From an uncultured Selenomonadaceae bacterium (GTDB lineage Bacteria > Bacillota > Negativicutes > Selenomonadales > Selenomonadaceae), in the NCBI GenBank assembly GCA_905234395.1, contig CAJOHG010000026.1:1-32307 (forward strand): a stretch of 32,307 bases of DNA, given 5' to 3'. Below the pieces are notes generated by a model. That model had not been told where the DNA came from, ran no database searches, and was given only the letters and a program-made list of their open reading frames with translations. Every line of letters starts with the position of its first letter. The first letter of the stretch is position 1. This document shows positions 7,615 to 14,515 of this stretch, one piece after another. The translations under genes and the position numbers were made by a program.

Positions 7615-7797
7615 ATGGAGACAAGTAACAATTTCAACGAAAAGACAACGGCGAACGTCGAGGATTTGCAACCCGAAAAATATTCCGCAAAAGAATTGCA
7701 AGGGCTGAAAATGTTCATTGACAAAGTTCGCGACGTGAAAGCCCGCACTTCGTTAGCTTGCTGGGGCGATCATGCGGATCATTGCAATACTTATTGA
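7615..7797 (+). CDS. Putative RiPP precursor peptide (60 aa)
   Basis: ATG 7615 is preceded by AAGGGAG and the peptide is 60 residues long. Residues 1-48 are hydrophilic and leader-like, with an amphipathic stretch (SAKELQGLKMFIDKVRDVKA, residues 24-43) that could be the maturase-recognition helix. The end is C49-W-G-D-H-A-D-H-C-N-T-Y60: two cysteines, aromatic or His residues at 50, 53, 56 and 60, and D/N at 52, 55 and 58. It has its own strong promoter, is followed by an intrinsic terminator and then by two radical SAM genes and a methyltransferase, which is the usual layout of a ribosomally made, post-translationally modified peptide. I do not recognise the peptide family. The RiPP role is inferred from context and composition; cleavage site and final product are unknown. 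Confidence 0.72.
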   Translation: METSNNFNEKTTANVEDLQPEKYSAKELQGLKMFIDKVRDVKARTSLACWGDHADHCNTY

Positions 7798-7818
7798 AAA
7801 TTTTTGAACGATTCACTG

Positions 7819-7849
7819 TCCGATTCCGCTCGGAGTCGGAATTTTTTTT
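7819..7849 (+). terminator. Intrinsic terminator/attenuator between precursor and maturase genes
   Basis: A 9-bp stem, TCCGATTCC (7819-7827) with GGAGTCGGA (7832-7840), contains one G-U pair and a GCTC loop, and is followed by A and eight T (7842-7849). It lies 21 bases after the precursor stop and just before the maturase ribosome-binding site. Partial termination here would give much more precursor than enzyme. Confidence 0.85.
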
Positions 7850-7863
7850 GCGGAGGATTTTTC

Positions 7864-9036
7864 ATGGACAAACTTTTTAAAACGGTAGTGATTAAGCCGA
7901 CTATGGCTTGTAATTTGAATTGCAAGTATTGTTATGAGAGCCGCCACAACGAGGGAAAATATTCCAAAGCCGGATTTTCTGCCGACGAGTTGCACGATTG
8001 GATAATTCGTTTTGCAAAAGTTTTTCCGCAGTCGGAGATTCTTTGGATGTTTCACGGCGGCGAACCTTTGACGACGGGAATTGATTACTTCAAAAAATTT
8101 ATTGCCACTCTGCGCGAAGCCAACGAAAATTTTGATGTCAAGTATCAATTTGCAATTCAAACGAACGCGACTTTGCTCAACGAAGATTGGATTCGCCTCA
8201 TTGAAGAAAATCTCGACTTGATGAGCGAACGCGTTGTAAGTATAAGTCTCGACGGCACACAGGAGATAAATGACGCCGCACGCTTGACCAAACAAGGCAA
8301 ATCGTCTTTCGCGGCGGTGATTGAGGCAATGGACATTGTAAACGGTTGCGAATTGAATTACACGACGATAAGCGTCGTCGGCAGGCACAATGTCAATCGT
8401 CCGCAAGAAGTTTACGAGGCGATAAGGAGCCATAAGCCGCGCTGTTCAAAATTCATTCCCTGCTACAATTTCGACGAAGCGGGCAATTCGGAAATGCTCG
8501 GAATAACGCCGCTTGAATATGCAAATTTTATGTGTGCGCTGTTCGATTTGTGGATGCATGACAGAGTTTCCGTCACGGACAGAGAATTTGTTATCGAACC
8601 GATTGCGACGATAATTTCAAATCTGGTTGATGTTCCCGTGAATTGGTGCGAATATCGCGACGAGAAATGCGACTGTTTTACCACGATATATCCTGACGGC
8701 GGGCTTTGGCTGTGCGACACGTTCAATCCCGACACAATGAAAAATTTCGCTTATTTGGGCAATATCAAGAGCTTGTCCGACGAGGAGCTTGCGGCTGCGT
8801 TTTTAAAGCCGACTTCGCGTTGTGAATATCAATCTTTGTACGACGACATCAGAAGCGGTTGCGGGAAGTGCGATATTTTTAATTTTTGTCACGGCGGCTG
8901 TATCCCTAAGCGTTACGAAATGAAACAAATTTCGGAGCGTTTGTTCAAAGAATACTGCGCGGGAAAACACAAGCTGATAAAATACGTAAAGGCGGGCGTG
9001 GACGGTGCATTGTCTCAATCTGAAACTGACTTATGA
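7864..9036 (+). CDS. Radical SAM/SPASM peptide maturase
   Basis: A 390-residue radical SAM enzyme. The N-terminal TIM-barrel domain has the 4Fe-4S motif CX3CX2C (C16, C20, C23 in MACNLNCKYCYE) and the GGEP SAM-binding motif (FHGGEP). The C-terminal SPASM domain has the full cysteine set for auxiliary clusters: a GX4C element ending at C284, C320, the CX2CX5CX3C array C333-C336-C342-C346, and C365. Such proteins (relatives of sulfatase maturases, PqqE, MftC and cyclophane-forming enzymes) make radical crosslinks or other changes on peptides. ATG 7864 follows GGAGG (7852-7856); an upstream in-frame start at 7804 would lie across the terminator and is rejected. Its end overlaps the second radical SAM gene by 32 bases. 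The substrate is probably the 60-aa peptide just upstream. Confidence 0.92.
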   Translation: MDKLFKTVVIKPTMACNLNCKYCYESRHNEGKYSKAGFSADELHDWIIRFAKVFPQSEILWMFHGGEPLTTGIDYFKKFIATLREANENFDVKYQFAIQTNATLLNEDWIRLIEENLDLMSERVVSISLDGTQEINDAARLTKQGKSSFAAVIEAMDIVNGCELNYTTISVVGRHNVNRPQEVYEAIRSHKPRCSKFIPCYNFDEAGNSEMLGITPLEYANFMCALFDLWMHDRVSVTDREFVIEPIATIISNLVDVPVNWCEYRDEKCDCFTTIYPDGGLWLCDTFNPDTMKNFAYLGNIKSLSDEELAAAFLKPTSRCEYQSLYDDIRSGCGKCDIFNFCHGGCIPKRYEMKQISERLFKEYCAGKHKLIKYVKAGVDGALSQSETDL

Positions 9037-9886
9037 TTGCCCGAATAATTGCGCGTTTTGCTTTTCACGCTACATGAAGAGCGAGATTTTGAGCTTGGAT
9101 AATTTACTTGTTACGATAGAAAAAGGTTATCGCAACGGTGCACGTGAACTTGTCCTTTCGGGCGGCGAACCCACGATTCATGAAGAAAAATTTTTAAAAT
9201 GCTTGACGGCGGCGGATCGTATCGGCTACGAGAAATATATCATTCAGACGAACGGCAGCGGGATTGCGGTCGGCGAATCAATCATAAATTTTCTTGCCGA
9301 TTTTTCAAAGCGACGCGACGTTGCAATTTCCTTTTCGATTCACGGCGCGAATTCCAAAACTCATGACGAATTGTCTTGCACAAGCGGAGCCTTCGACAAG
9401 CTGATTCTTGCAATGAAAAAAATTTTTGTGGAAACGGCTTGCACTATCTACACAAACACCGTAATCACGCGACGGAACCTAAACGAACTGCAGAGCATTG
9501 CGGATTTTGTAAAGTCTTTCAATCCCGAAATAATTCAATTTGCCGTGATGCACGCACCGGATTTGAAAAGTTTGTCTGTCGGTTTGAAAGAAAGTGCCTT
9601 AGCGATTCGCAAGCTCAACATAAGCCGCGACGTTCTAAAAACGGAGGGCATTCCTTATTGTTTCATGTACGGTTTGGAAGAATGCGTCGGAGAAAGTTAT
9701 TGGCCGGAAGTGCTTGACATTTACAATCGCGAGGGCAATTATCTTGCCGACTTCAATCAGCGCGAACACGGCATGAGATGGAAAGCCGCTTTTTGCAAAG
9801 AATGCCTGCTGAACGAAATTTGCGCCGGCATTTGGACGGAACACAAGGCGGAATTTTTAAACTCCAATGTTCGTCCCATAAAATAG
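9005..9886 (+). CDS. Second radical SAM protein of the peptide locus
   Basis: A 293-residue radical SAM protein. The CX3CX2C motif is very close to the start (C12, C16, C19 in TYDCPNNCAFCF) and is followed by SGGEPT. The C-terminus has a CX2CX5C element (C264, C267, C273 in FCKECLLNEICAG), shorter than a full SPASM array and possibly a single auxiliary (twitch-like) cluster. It starts with GTG 9005 inside the end of the SPASM gene in another frame, so it is translationally coupled and is expected to be made together with it. It is distinct from, not a copy of, the first enzyme, which suggests two different radical steps, or a partner role, on the same peptide. The reaction is unknown. Confidence 0.9.
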   Translation: MHCLNLKLTYDCPNNCAFCFSRYMKSEILSLDNLLVTIEKGYRNGARELVLSGGEPTIHEEKFLKCLTAADRIGYEKYIIQTNGSGIAVGESIINFLADFSKRRDVAISFSIHGANSKTHDELSCTSGAFDKLILAMKKIFVETACTIYTNTVITRRNLNELQSIADFVKSFNPEIIQFAVMHAPDLKSLSVGLKESALAIRKLNISRDVLKTEGIPYCFMYGLEECVGESYWPEVLDIYNREGNYLADFNQREHGMRWKAAFCKECLLNEICAGIWTEHKAEFLNSNVRPIK

Positions 9887-9895
9887 GAGAAAGCC

Positions 9896-10597
9896 ATGTC
9901 GATATTCAAAACGCCCGCAAAAGATTACGATTTGCAGACGACCGAATTCGTCTGCAACAAATTTGGCTTAGCGGAATTTCTGGCGGAGAACTTTGCCGAA
10001 TACAATTTGAAATGCGCCAATGTCCTTGATGTCGGTTGCGGTGCGGGAGCTTTGAGCATATATTTGGCGGAGCAGTTTTCGGCAAAAGTTTTGGCGGTCG
10101 ATTTAAATCCTCAAGCGGCGGCGTGTTGCAGAGCGAATGTCAAGAGATACGATTTGACAAAAAGAATTTCCGTTGCCGAAAGAAATTTCGCCGATTTATA
10201 TGCGAAATTGGAAGAAAATTCCTTTCAACTGATTTTGTCTAACCCGCCGATAAATTTTTCGTCAACCGAAAATCCTGCCTTTGCCAAAGAAGATTTTATC
10301 TCAATGAATTACTCGAAGTATCAGTTTCTTACCAACGGTTGGCACGATGAGCGCGGCTTGGATTTGACAGATTATATCCTCCTGGCGGGACGAACATTAT
10401 TGGCTGAGGATGGAAATATCGTTTTGGTGTGTTGCGACGCTGACGGAAATTCAGCGGAGTACATGAAAAATCAAGCGGACAAATATCAATACGATTTGAA
10501 GTTGCTTTGCGAACGAAAAATCTCTGTTGCCGAATTGGGAATGACTTCGGCAGACAGAGACTTTGTACGCGGCTATATTTGGTTGCTAAGCAGATAA
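9896..10597 (+). CDS. Class I SAM methyltransferase, NPP-type
   Basis: A 233-residue Rossmann-fold methyltransferase. Motif I is DVGCGAG (D45-G51), the acidic strand-2 end is AVDLNP, and motif IV is SNPPIN (N116-P118). The NPP(Y/F/I) form is typical of enzymes that methylate planar amide or amino nitrogens (PrmC, TrmN6, N6-adenine enzymes). It follows the second radical SAM gene by 9 bases with AGGAG upstream, so it belongs to the same operon. In this context it may methylate an Asn or other nitrogen of the modified peptide; this is inference, and a tRNA, rRNA or protein substrate is also possible. The product ends with GYIWLLSR, 18 bases before the convergent DeoR gene. Confidence 0.82.
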   Translation: MSIFKTPAKDYDLQTTEFVCNKFGLAEFLAENFAEYNLKCANVLDVGCGAGALSIYLAEQFSAKVLAVDLNPQAAACCRANVKRYDLTKRISVAERNFADLYAKLEENSFQLILSNPPINFSSTENPAFAKEDFISMNYSKYQFLTNGWHDERGLDLTDYILLAGRTLLAEDGNIVLVCCDADGNSAEYMKNQADKYQYDLKLLCERKISVAELGMTSADRDFVRGYIWLLSR

Positions 10598-10615
10598 TGA
10601 ACTTGTCGCCGAACT

Positions 10616-11383
10616 TTAAGCGGAAATGATTTTGATGCCCAATTTTTCTGCGGCAGACTTGAGATCGTCGGAAAGTTCCGTCTCGGTGATAATTCCGTCA
10701 ACTTTATCGAGCGTGGCGAAGCGGTAAAGACTTTCCGTGCCGATTTTTCGAGACTCGGCAATAATATACGAGCTCTTGCTTAATTCAATCATTCGCGCCT
10801 TGTGAATGCCGCCGGCGGTATCACGCGAGGTCAGCGAATTTTTTTTGATGTCAACACCAAACGCGCCGATAAACGAAATTCCCGGACGAAAATTCGATAT
10901 GAAATCTATGTTCAGCGCGTCAGAAAAACCGTCGCGGCTCTTATTGATTTGTCCGCCCGCAAAGATCAAATTTATTTTCGGGTTGCGCGCCAACATGACA
11001 AGTACATCAACCATATTCGTCAGGATTTTGTAATTGTTCTCCGTCTTTTCAAGAATTTGCGCGATGGCAATGCTTATCGTGGAAATGTCAAGGAAAATCA
11101 AATCGTGCGCGTTGATAAGTTTGACGGCAGCGGCAGCGATTTTGCGTTTTGCCTCCACGTCAGAAATTCTGCGCTTGTGAGCTTCGGTCATCTGCAACTT
11201 TTCTTTGATTCCGACAGCACCGCCGTAAGTGCGTTTCAATTTCCCGTCAAGTTCAAGCGAGCTTAGATCTTTGCGAATGGAATCTTCCGTCACGCTGAAA
11301 ATTTCCGCAAGTTCCTTGACCAAAACTTTGCCGTCCTTTTCGAGCATCTCCAAGATTTTTGCATGTCTCTCTTCCAAAAACAT
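10616..11383 (-). CDS. DeoR/GlpR-family transcriptional regulator
   Basis: A 255-residue repressor-type protein. The N-terminal winged helix-turn-helix (residues about 4-57) has the DeoR pattern (ERHAKILEMLEKDGKV, then VKELAEIFSVTEDSIRKDL and KRTYGGAV). The C-terminal DeoR sensor domain resembles ribose-5-phosphate isomerase and has IFLDISTISIAIA, the LTNMVDV segment and a late AES element. Family members bind phosphorylated sugars. It is convergent with the peptide locus, so a role in controlling that locus is not implied by orientation. No sugar operon is adjacent. GGAGGCG upstream supports ATG 11383. Confidence 0.93.
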   Translation of the reverse strand: MFLEERHAKILEMLEKDGKVLVKELAEIFSVTEDSIRKDLSSLELDGKLKRTYGGAVGIKEKLQMTEAHKRRISDVEAKRKIAAAAVKLINAHDLIFLDISTISIAIAQILEKTENNYKILTNMVDVLVMLARNPKINLIFAGGQINKSRDGFSDALNIDFISNFRPGISFIGAFGVDIKKNSLTSRDTAGGIHKARMIELSKSSYIIAESRKIGTESLYRFATLDKVDGIITETELSDDLKSAAEKLGIKIISA

Positions 11384-11426
11384 TTCGGGATTTTCGCCTC
11401 CAATTAAAGATACCGCACCAATTTAA

Positions 11427-11768
11427 TCACCAACGACCTTTACGCCAACGCCAAATAATCATGCCCGAAATCCAACCGACCGTCACCGCCGCGCAGATAC
11501 TCCGACCGCCAATGTGATATGCCGCCACGTCAATCGGAATCAAAATCAGCAGATTGATTATCGCCACGGCGTATTTGCGGAAAAATTTTTTGTAGTTGTA
11601 GTTGAGAATCGCTTTTTGATTTTTATAGATGACGCCGCCCAAATACCAACCGATAATCGCGCCGATGAAGCCGGGCACACCGTTGAAATAGAAACTGCAG
11701 ACGCCGAAGGGAATAAAAAACAAAATCATTAACTGTTCTTTCGTTAACCGTTTAAGAAATTTTTTCAT
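11427..11768 (-). CDS. Small multi-pass membrane protein, unknown
   Basis: A 113-residue protein with a basic N-terminus (MKKFLKRLTKEQ), then about four hydrophobic stretches (residues about 13-28, 30-48, 65-80, 85-105) separated by short basic loops, and a very basic, Trp-rich end (IIWRWRKGRW). No family is recognised. It follows the 57-aa membrane protein gene by 14 bases on the same strand, so the two are likely co-transcribed from the promoter at 11981-12009. Confidence 0.7.
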   Translation of the reverse strand: MKKFLKRLTKEQLMILFFIPFGVCSFYFNGVPGFIGAIIGWYLGGVIYKNQKAILNYNYKKFFRKYAVAIINLLILIPIDVAAYHIGGRSICAAVTVGWISGMIIWRWRKGRW

Positions 11769-11782
11769 GATACATCACGTCC

Positions 11783-11956
11783 TTATCTGCGTCGCTTGTC
11801 GAAAGTCGACATCAAGCCGGAAATTGCCAAACCGTAAGCCAAGCCGGAGAACCAGCTGTACCAACTCCGAATCACGTCGCAGAAAATATAACAAAATGTC
11901 AACGTAACGAGAATGAACAGATATGTCAAGCGCAAACAAAAAATTTTGTTGTTCAT
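11783..11956 (-). CDS. 57-aa membrane peptide, unknown
   Basis: ATG 11956 is preceded by a strong AAAAGGAGG ribosome-binding site and a perfect TATAAT. The peptide starts MNNKIFCLRLTYLFILVTLT, has a first hydrophobic helix (residues about 8-26) and a second aromatic and Gly-rich one (residues about 30-48), and ends in a basic tail (DKRRR). A longer frame upstream in the same phase exists but has no ribosome-binding site and runs through the divergent lipoprotein gene. Function unknown. Confidence 0.65.
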   Translation of the reverse strand: MNNKIFCLRLTYLFILVTLTFCYIFCDVIRSWYSWFSGLAYGLAISGLMSTFDKRRR

Positions 11957-11980
11957 CGCGTGCAACCTCCTTTTGAACGC

Positions 11981-12009
11981 ATTATAGCATACGAAGTTTT
12001 TGGCGTCGA
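11981..12009 (-). promoter_or_regulatory. Promoter for the two small membrane protein genes
   Basis: On the minus strand a perfect TATAAT (plus-strand 11981-11986) lies 17 bases downstream of TCGACG (12004-12009), which matches four of six -35 bases. It is back to back with the lipoprotein promoter. Confidence 0.6.
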
Positions 12010-12018
12010 TAAAATCTT

Positions 12019-12047
12019 TTGACAAGTGCATTTCAAAGGAATAAAAT
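12019..12047 (+). promoter_or_regulatory. Promoter for the binding-lipoprotein cluster
   Basis: TTGACA (12019-12024) and TAAAAT (12042-12047) are separated by exactly 17 bases. The first lipoprotein start is 48 bases downstream of the -10. Confidence 0.75.
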
Positions 12048-12094
12048 TCTGCGTAATTCATGGCAGAGTTTTTACGACAAAGGAGGATTTGAAC

Positions 12095-12886
12095 ATGAAA
12101 AAAATTTTTCTGCCATTTATGTTGGTAATTTTTCTTATAACGGGTTGCGCAGGTAACAAAGACTCGGACAAAGTTGGCGATACAAAGCTTATTATCGGCA
12201 TTGATGACAACTACGCGCCAATGGCTTTTCACGACGAAAAAGGAGAACTTGTCGGTTTTGACATTGATCTTGCTCGCGAGACTGCAAATCGTATGGACGT
12301 CGAAGTCGAGTTCAAGCCGATTGATTGGAGCAAAAAGAAAGAAGAAATTACTTCCGGCAACATCGACATCATTTGGAACGGACTTGACATCACCGACGAG
12401 CGCAAAGAGTACATGATCTTCAGCAAACCGTACATGAAAGACCGACAAATTATTTTGGTCAAGGCAGGCAACGACCAGGGCATAATAACTGAAGGCGACA
12501 TGGAAGGCAAAATCGTCGGCACGCAAGCCGGTGCGTCGCCCGAAAATTACATCAACGGGAATGAAGAATTACTCAACAGTTTACGTGAATTCAAGACATA
12601 TCCGAATTTCAAAGAGGCGTTCACAGCTTTGGACAGCGGAGAGATTGACGTGCTTATCTGCGGCGAATTGACTGCGCGCTATGAAATCGGCAAAACGCCC
12701 GGCAAATTTAAGGTGATTGAAGTGACTGTCGGTCCGGTATGGGAAATTGGCGTCGGTTTTCGCAAAGACAATGTTGCCCTGCGCGACAGAGTTCAAAAAG
12801 CTTTTGATGAAATTGTTAAAGACGGTACCGCCAGAGAAATTTCCGAGAAATGGTTTCAAGCCGACTTAATAAATTACAAACGATAA
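12095..12886 (+). CDS. Amino-acid-type ABC substrate-binding lipoprotein, paralogue 1
   Basis: A 263-residue periplasmic-binding-fold protein (SBP_bac_3 family). It has a lipoprotein signal with lipobox LITGC (C18), so it should be cleaved by LspA and lipid-anchored. The mature part starts with the family pattern IIGIDDNYAPMAFHDEKGEL and continues with GFDIDLARETANRM, WNGLDITDERKEYMIFSKPY and VGTQAGASPENY. Family members bind polar amino acids or related solutes for ABC import. ATG 12095 follows AAGGAGG. It is the first of three tandem paralogues, and no permease or ATPase gene is adjacent. The ligand is unknown. Confidence 0.93.
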   Translation: MKKIFLPFMLVIFLITGCAGNKDSDKVGDTKLIIGIDDNYAPMAFHDEKGELVGFDIDLARETANRMDVEVEFKPIDWSKKKEEITSGNIDIIWNGLDITDERKEYMIFSKPYMKDRQIILVKAGNDQGIITEGDMEGKIVGTQAGASPENYINGNEELLNSLREFKTYPNFKEAFTALDSGEIDVLICGELTARYEIGKTPGKFKVIEVTVGPVWEIGVGFRKDNVALRDRVQKAFDEIVKDGTAREISEKWFQADLINYKR

Positions 12887-12905
12887 CCGGTAAGGAGGCA
12901 GCGTC

Positions 12906-13694
12906 ATGAAAAAAATTTTTATCGCGGCGATTTGTCTGTTGGCAATGTTGATTGCAGGTTGCGGCGATTCTCCTGCCAATACGCACGGAGAAAAATTCGT
13001 TATCGGACTTGATGACGAATACGCACCGATAGCTTTTCACAATGAGAAAGGCGAGCTTGTCGGTTTTGACATTGACCTTGCCAAAGAAGCCGCAAAGCGT
13101 ATGGGCGTTGAATTTGTTTTCAAACCGATTGATTGGAGCAAGAAGAAGGAAGAAATTACTTCCGGCAACGTCGACATGCTTTGGAACGGCACGGACATCA
13201 CCGAAGAGCGCAAAGAGTACATGATTTTCAGCAAGCCGTACATGGACAACCGCCAAATTATTTTGGTCAAAGCAGGCAATAAACAGAACGTGCGCACTTT
13301 GAGCGACCTTGAAGGCAAAATCGTCGGCACGCAAGCAGGCTCCAGTTCCGAAAATTACATCAACGACACAAAAGACTTGCGCAAAACTTTCCGCGAATTC
13401 AAGACGTATCTGAACTTCAAAGAGGCGTTTGCGGATTTGAACAGCGGTGCGGTTGATGTGCTCATCTGCGACGAACTTGCCGCGCGTTACGAGTTGAGCA
13501 AAGTCCCGACGAAATTTGACATAGTCGAAATGACAATCGGAGCTGTCTGTGAAATCGGAATTGGTTTTCGCAAAGACGATACCGAGTTGCGCGACAGAGT
13601 TCAAACGGTTTTCGACGCAATGATTAAAGACGGAACTGCCCGCCAAATTTCCGAGAATTGGTTTCAAGCCGATTTGATTAAGTACAAGCGTTGA
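12906..13694 (+). CDS. Amino-acid-type ABC substrate-binding lipoprotein, paralogue 2
   Basis: A 262-residue protein closely similar along its whole length to paralogue 1. It has lipobox LIAGC (C19), VIGLDDEYAPIAFHNEKGEL, PIDWSKKKEEITSGNVD and SKPYMDNRQIILVKAGN. It begins 19 bases after paralogue 1 with AAGGAGG upstream. Differences cluster in parts lining the expected binding cleft and in the C-terminal lobe (for example IGAVCEIG in place of VGPVWEIG), so ligand preference may differ. Same family and same uncertainty about the ligand. Confidence 0.93.
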   Translation: MKKIFIAAICLLAMLIAGCGDSPANTHGEKFVIGLDDEYAPIAFHNEKGELVGFDIDLAKEAAKRMGVEFVFKPIDWSKKKEEITSGNVDMLWNGTDITEERKEYMIFSKPYMDNRQIILVKAGNKQNVRTLSDLEGKIVGTQAGSSSENYINDTKDLRKTFREFKTYLNFKEAFADLNSGAVDVLICDELAARYELSKVPTKFDIVEMTIGAVCEIGIGFRKDDTELRDRVQTVFDAMIKDGTARQISENWFQADLIKYKR

Positions 13695-13719
13695 CGATTC
13701 AAAGTCAGGAGAGAGCGTC

Positions 13720-14499
13720 ATGAAAAAAATTTTTTTTCCGATCCTGCTGATGATTCTGTTCATGACAGGTTGCGCCGATGAAACTGCGCCGCACGAAAAG
13801 CTTGTTATCGGTGTCGACGATGAATTTGCGCCGATGACTTTCTACGACGACCATAACAACCTTGTCGGCTTCGACATTGATCTTGCCCGCGAGACTGCAA
13901 AGCGTATGAAAGTCGACGTGGAATTTAAATCAATCGATTGGCACAACAAAGAGGCTGAAATAACTTCGGGCAACGTTGACATGATTTGGAGCGGTTGCGA
14001 CATCATGGACGAATACAAAGACTATATGATTTTCAGCAAGCCGTACATGGACAATCGCCAGATTCTTTTAATCAGACGGGAAGACAAGAAAAACATCACG
14101 TCGTTAGGAAATCTTGAAGGCAAAGTCGTCGGCACGCAAGCCGGCTCGAATTCGGAGACTTATGTAAACGACAATGAGCCGCTCAAAAAAAGTTTCAAGG
14201 AATTTCGGACATACACCAACCTTAAAGACGGTTTCGAGGCTTTGAATAACGGGACGTTCGACGCGCTGATTATCGATGAACTTGCCGGGCGTTATGAAAT
14301 TATGCGGCATCCAAATCGATTCACAATCGTTGAAGTGACGGTTGGCCCGGTCAGCGAATTCGGCATCGGCTTCCGCAAAGACGATACAAAATTGCGTGAC
14401 AGAGTTCAAACGGTTTTCGACTCAATGATTAAAGACGGAACTGCCCGCCAAATTTCCGAGAATTGGTTTCAAGCCGATTTGATTAAGTACAGACGATAA
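13720..14499 (+). CDS. Amino-acid-type ABC substrate-binding lipoprotein, paralogue 3
   Basis: A 259-residue protein and the most divergent of the three. It has lipobox FMTGC (C18), VIGVDDEFAPMTFYDDHNNL, SIDWHNKEAEITSGNVD and WSGCDIMDEYKDYM. The last part (about 40 codons, from DRVQTVFDSMIKDGTARQIS) is almost identical to paralogue 2, also at the DNA level, suggesting recent duplication or gene conversion at the 3' end. It lies 25 bases after paralogue 2 with AGGAGAG upstream. It converges on the MATE gene, and no clear terminator was found between them. Confidence 0.92.
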   Translation: MKKIFFPILLMILFMTGCADETAPHEKLVIGVDDEFAPMTFYDDHNNLVGFDIDLARETAKRMKVDVEFKSIDWHNKEAEITSGNVDMIWSGCDIMDEYKDYMIFSKPYMDNRQILLIRREDKKNITSLGNLEGKVVGTQAGSNSETYVNDNEPLKKSFKEFRTYTNLKDGFEALNNGTFDALIIDELAGRYEIMRHPNRFTIVEVTVGPVSEFGIGFRKDDTKLRDRVQTVFDSMIKDGTARQISENWFQADLIKYRR

Positions 14500-14515
14500 A
14501 CGATTTTATAAATAA

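Noticed and set aside
7615..7797. Precursor as a SCIFF/ranthipeptide, sactipeptide or streptide-type KxxxW substrate.
   Set aside because: There are only two cysteines, not six; no Lys four residues before the Trp; and no conserved leader of those families. Thioether chemistry is still possible and is noted as an alternative.
12816..13763. Long reverse-strand open frames under the lipoprotein genes (also 11957-12526).
   Set aside because: They are antisense shadows of three clear paralogues. They recur in the same relative phase because the paralogues are similar, not because they code.
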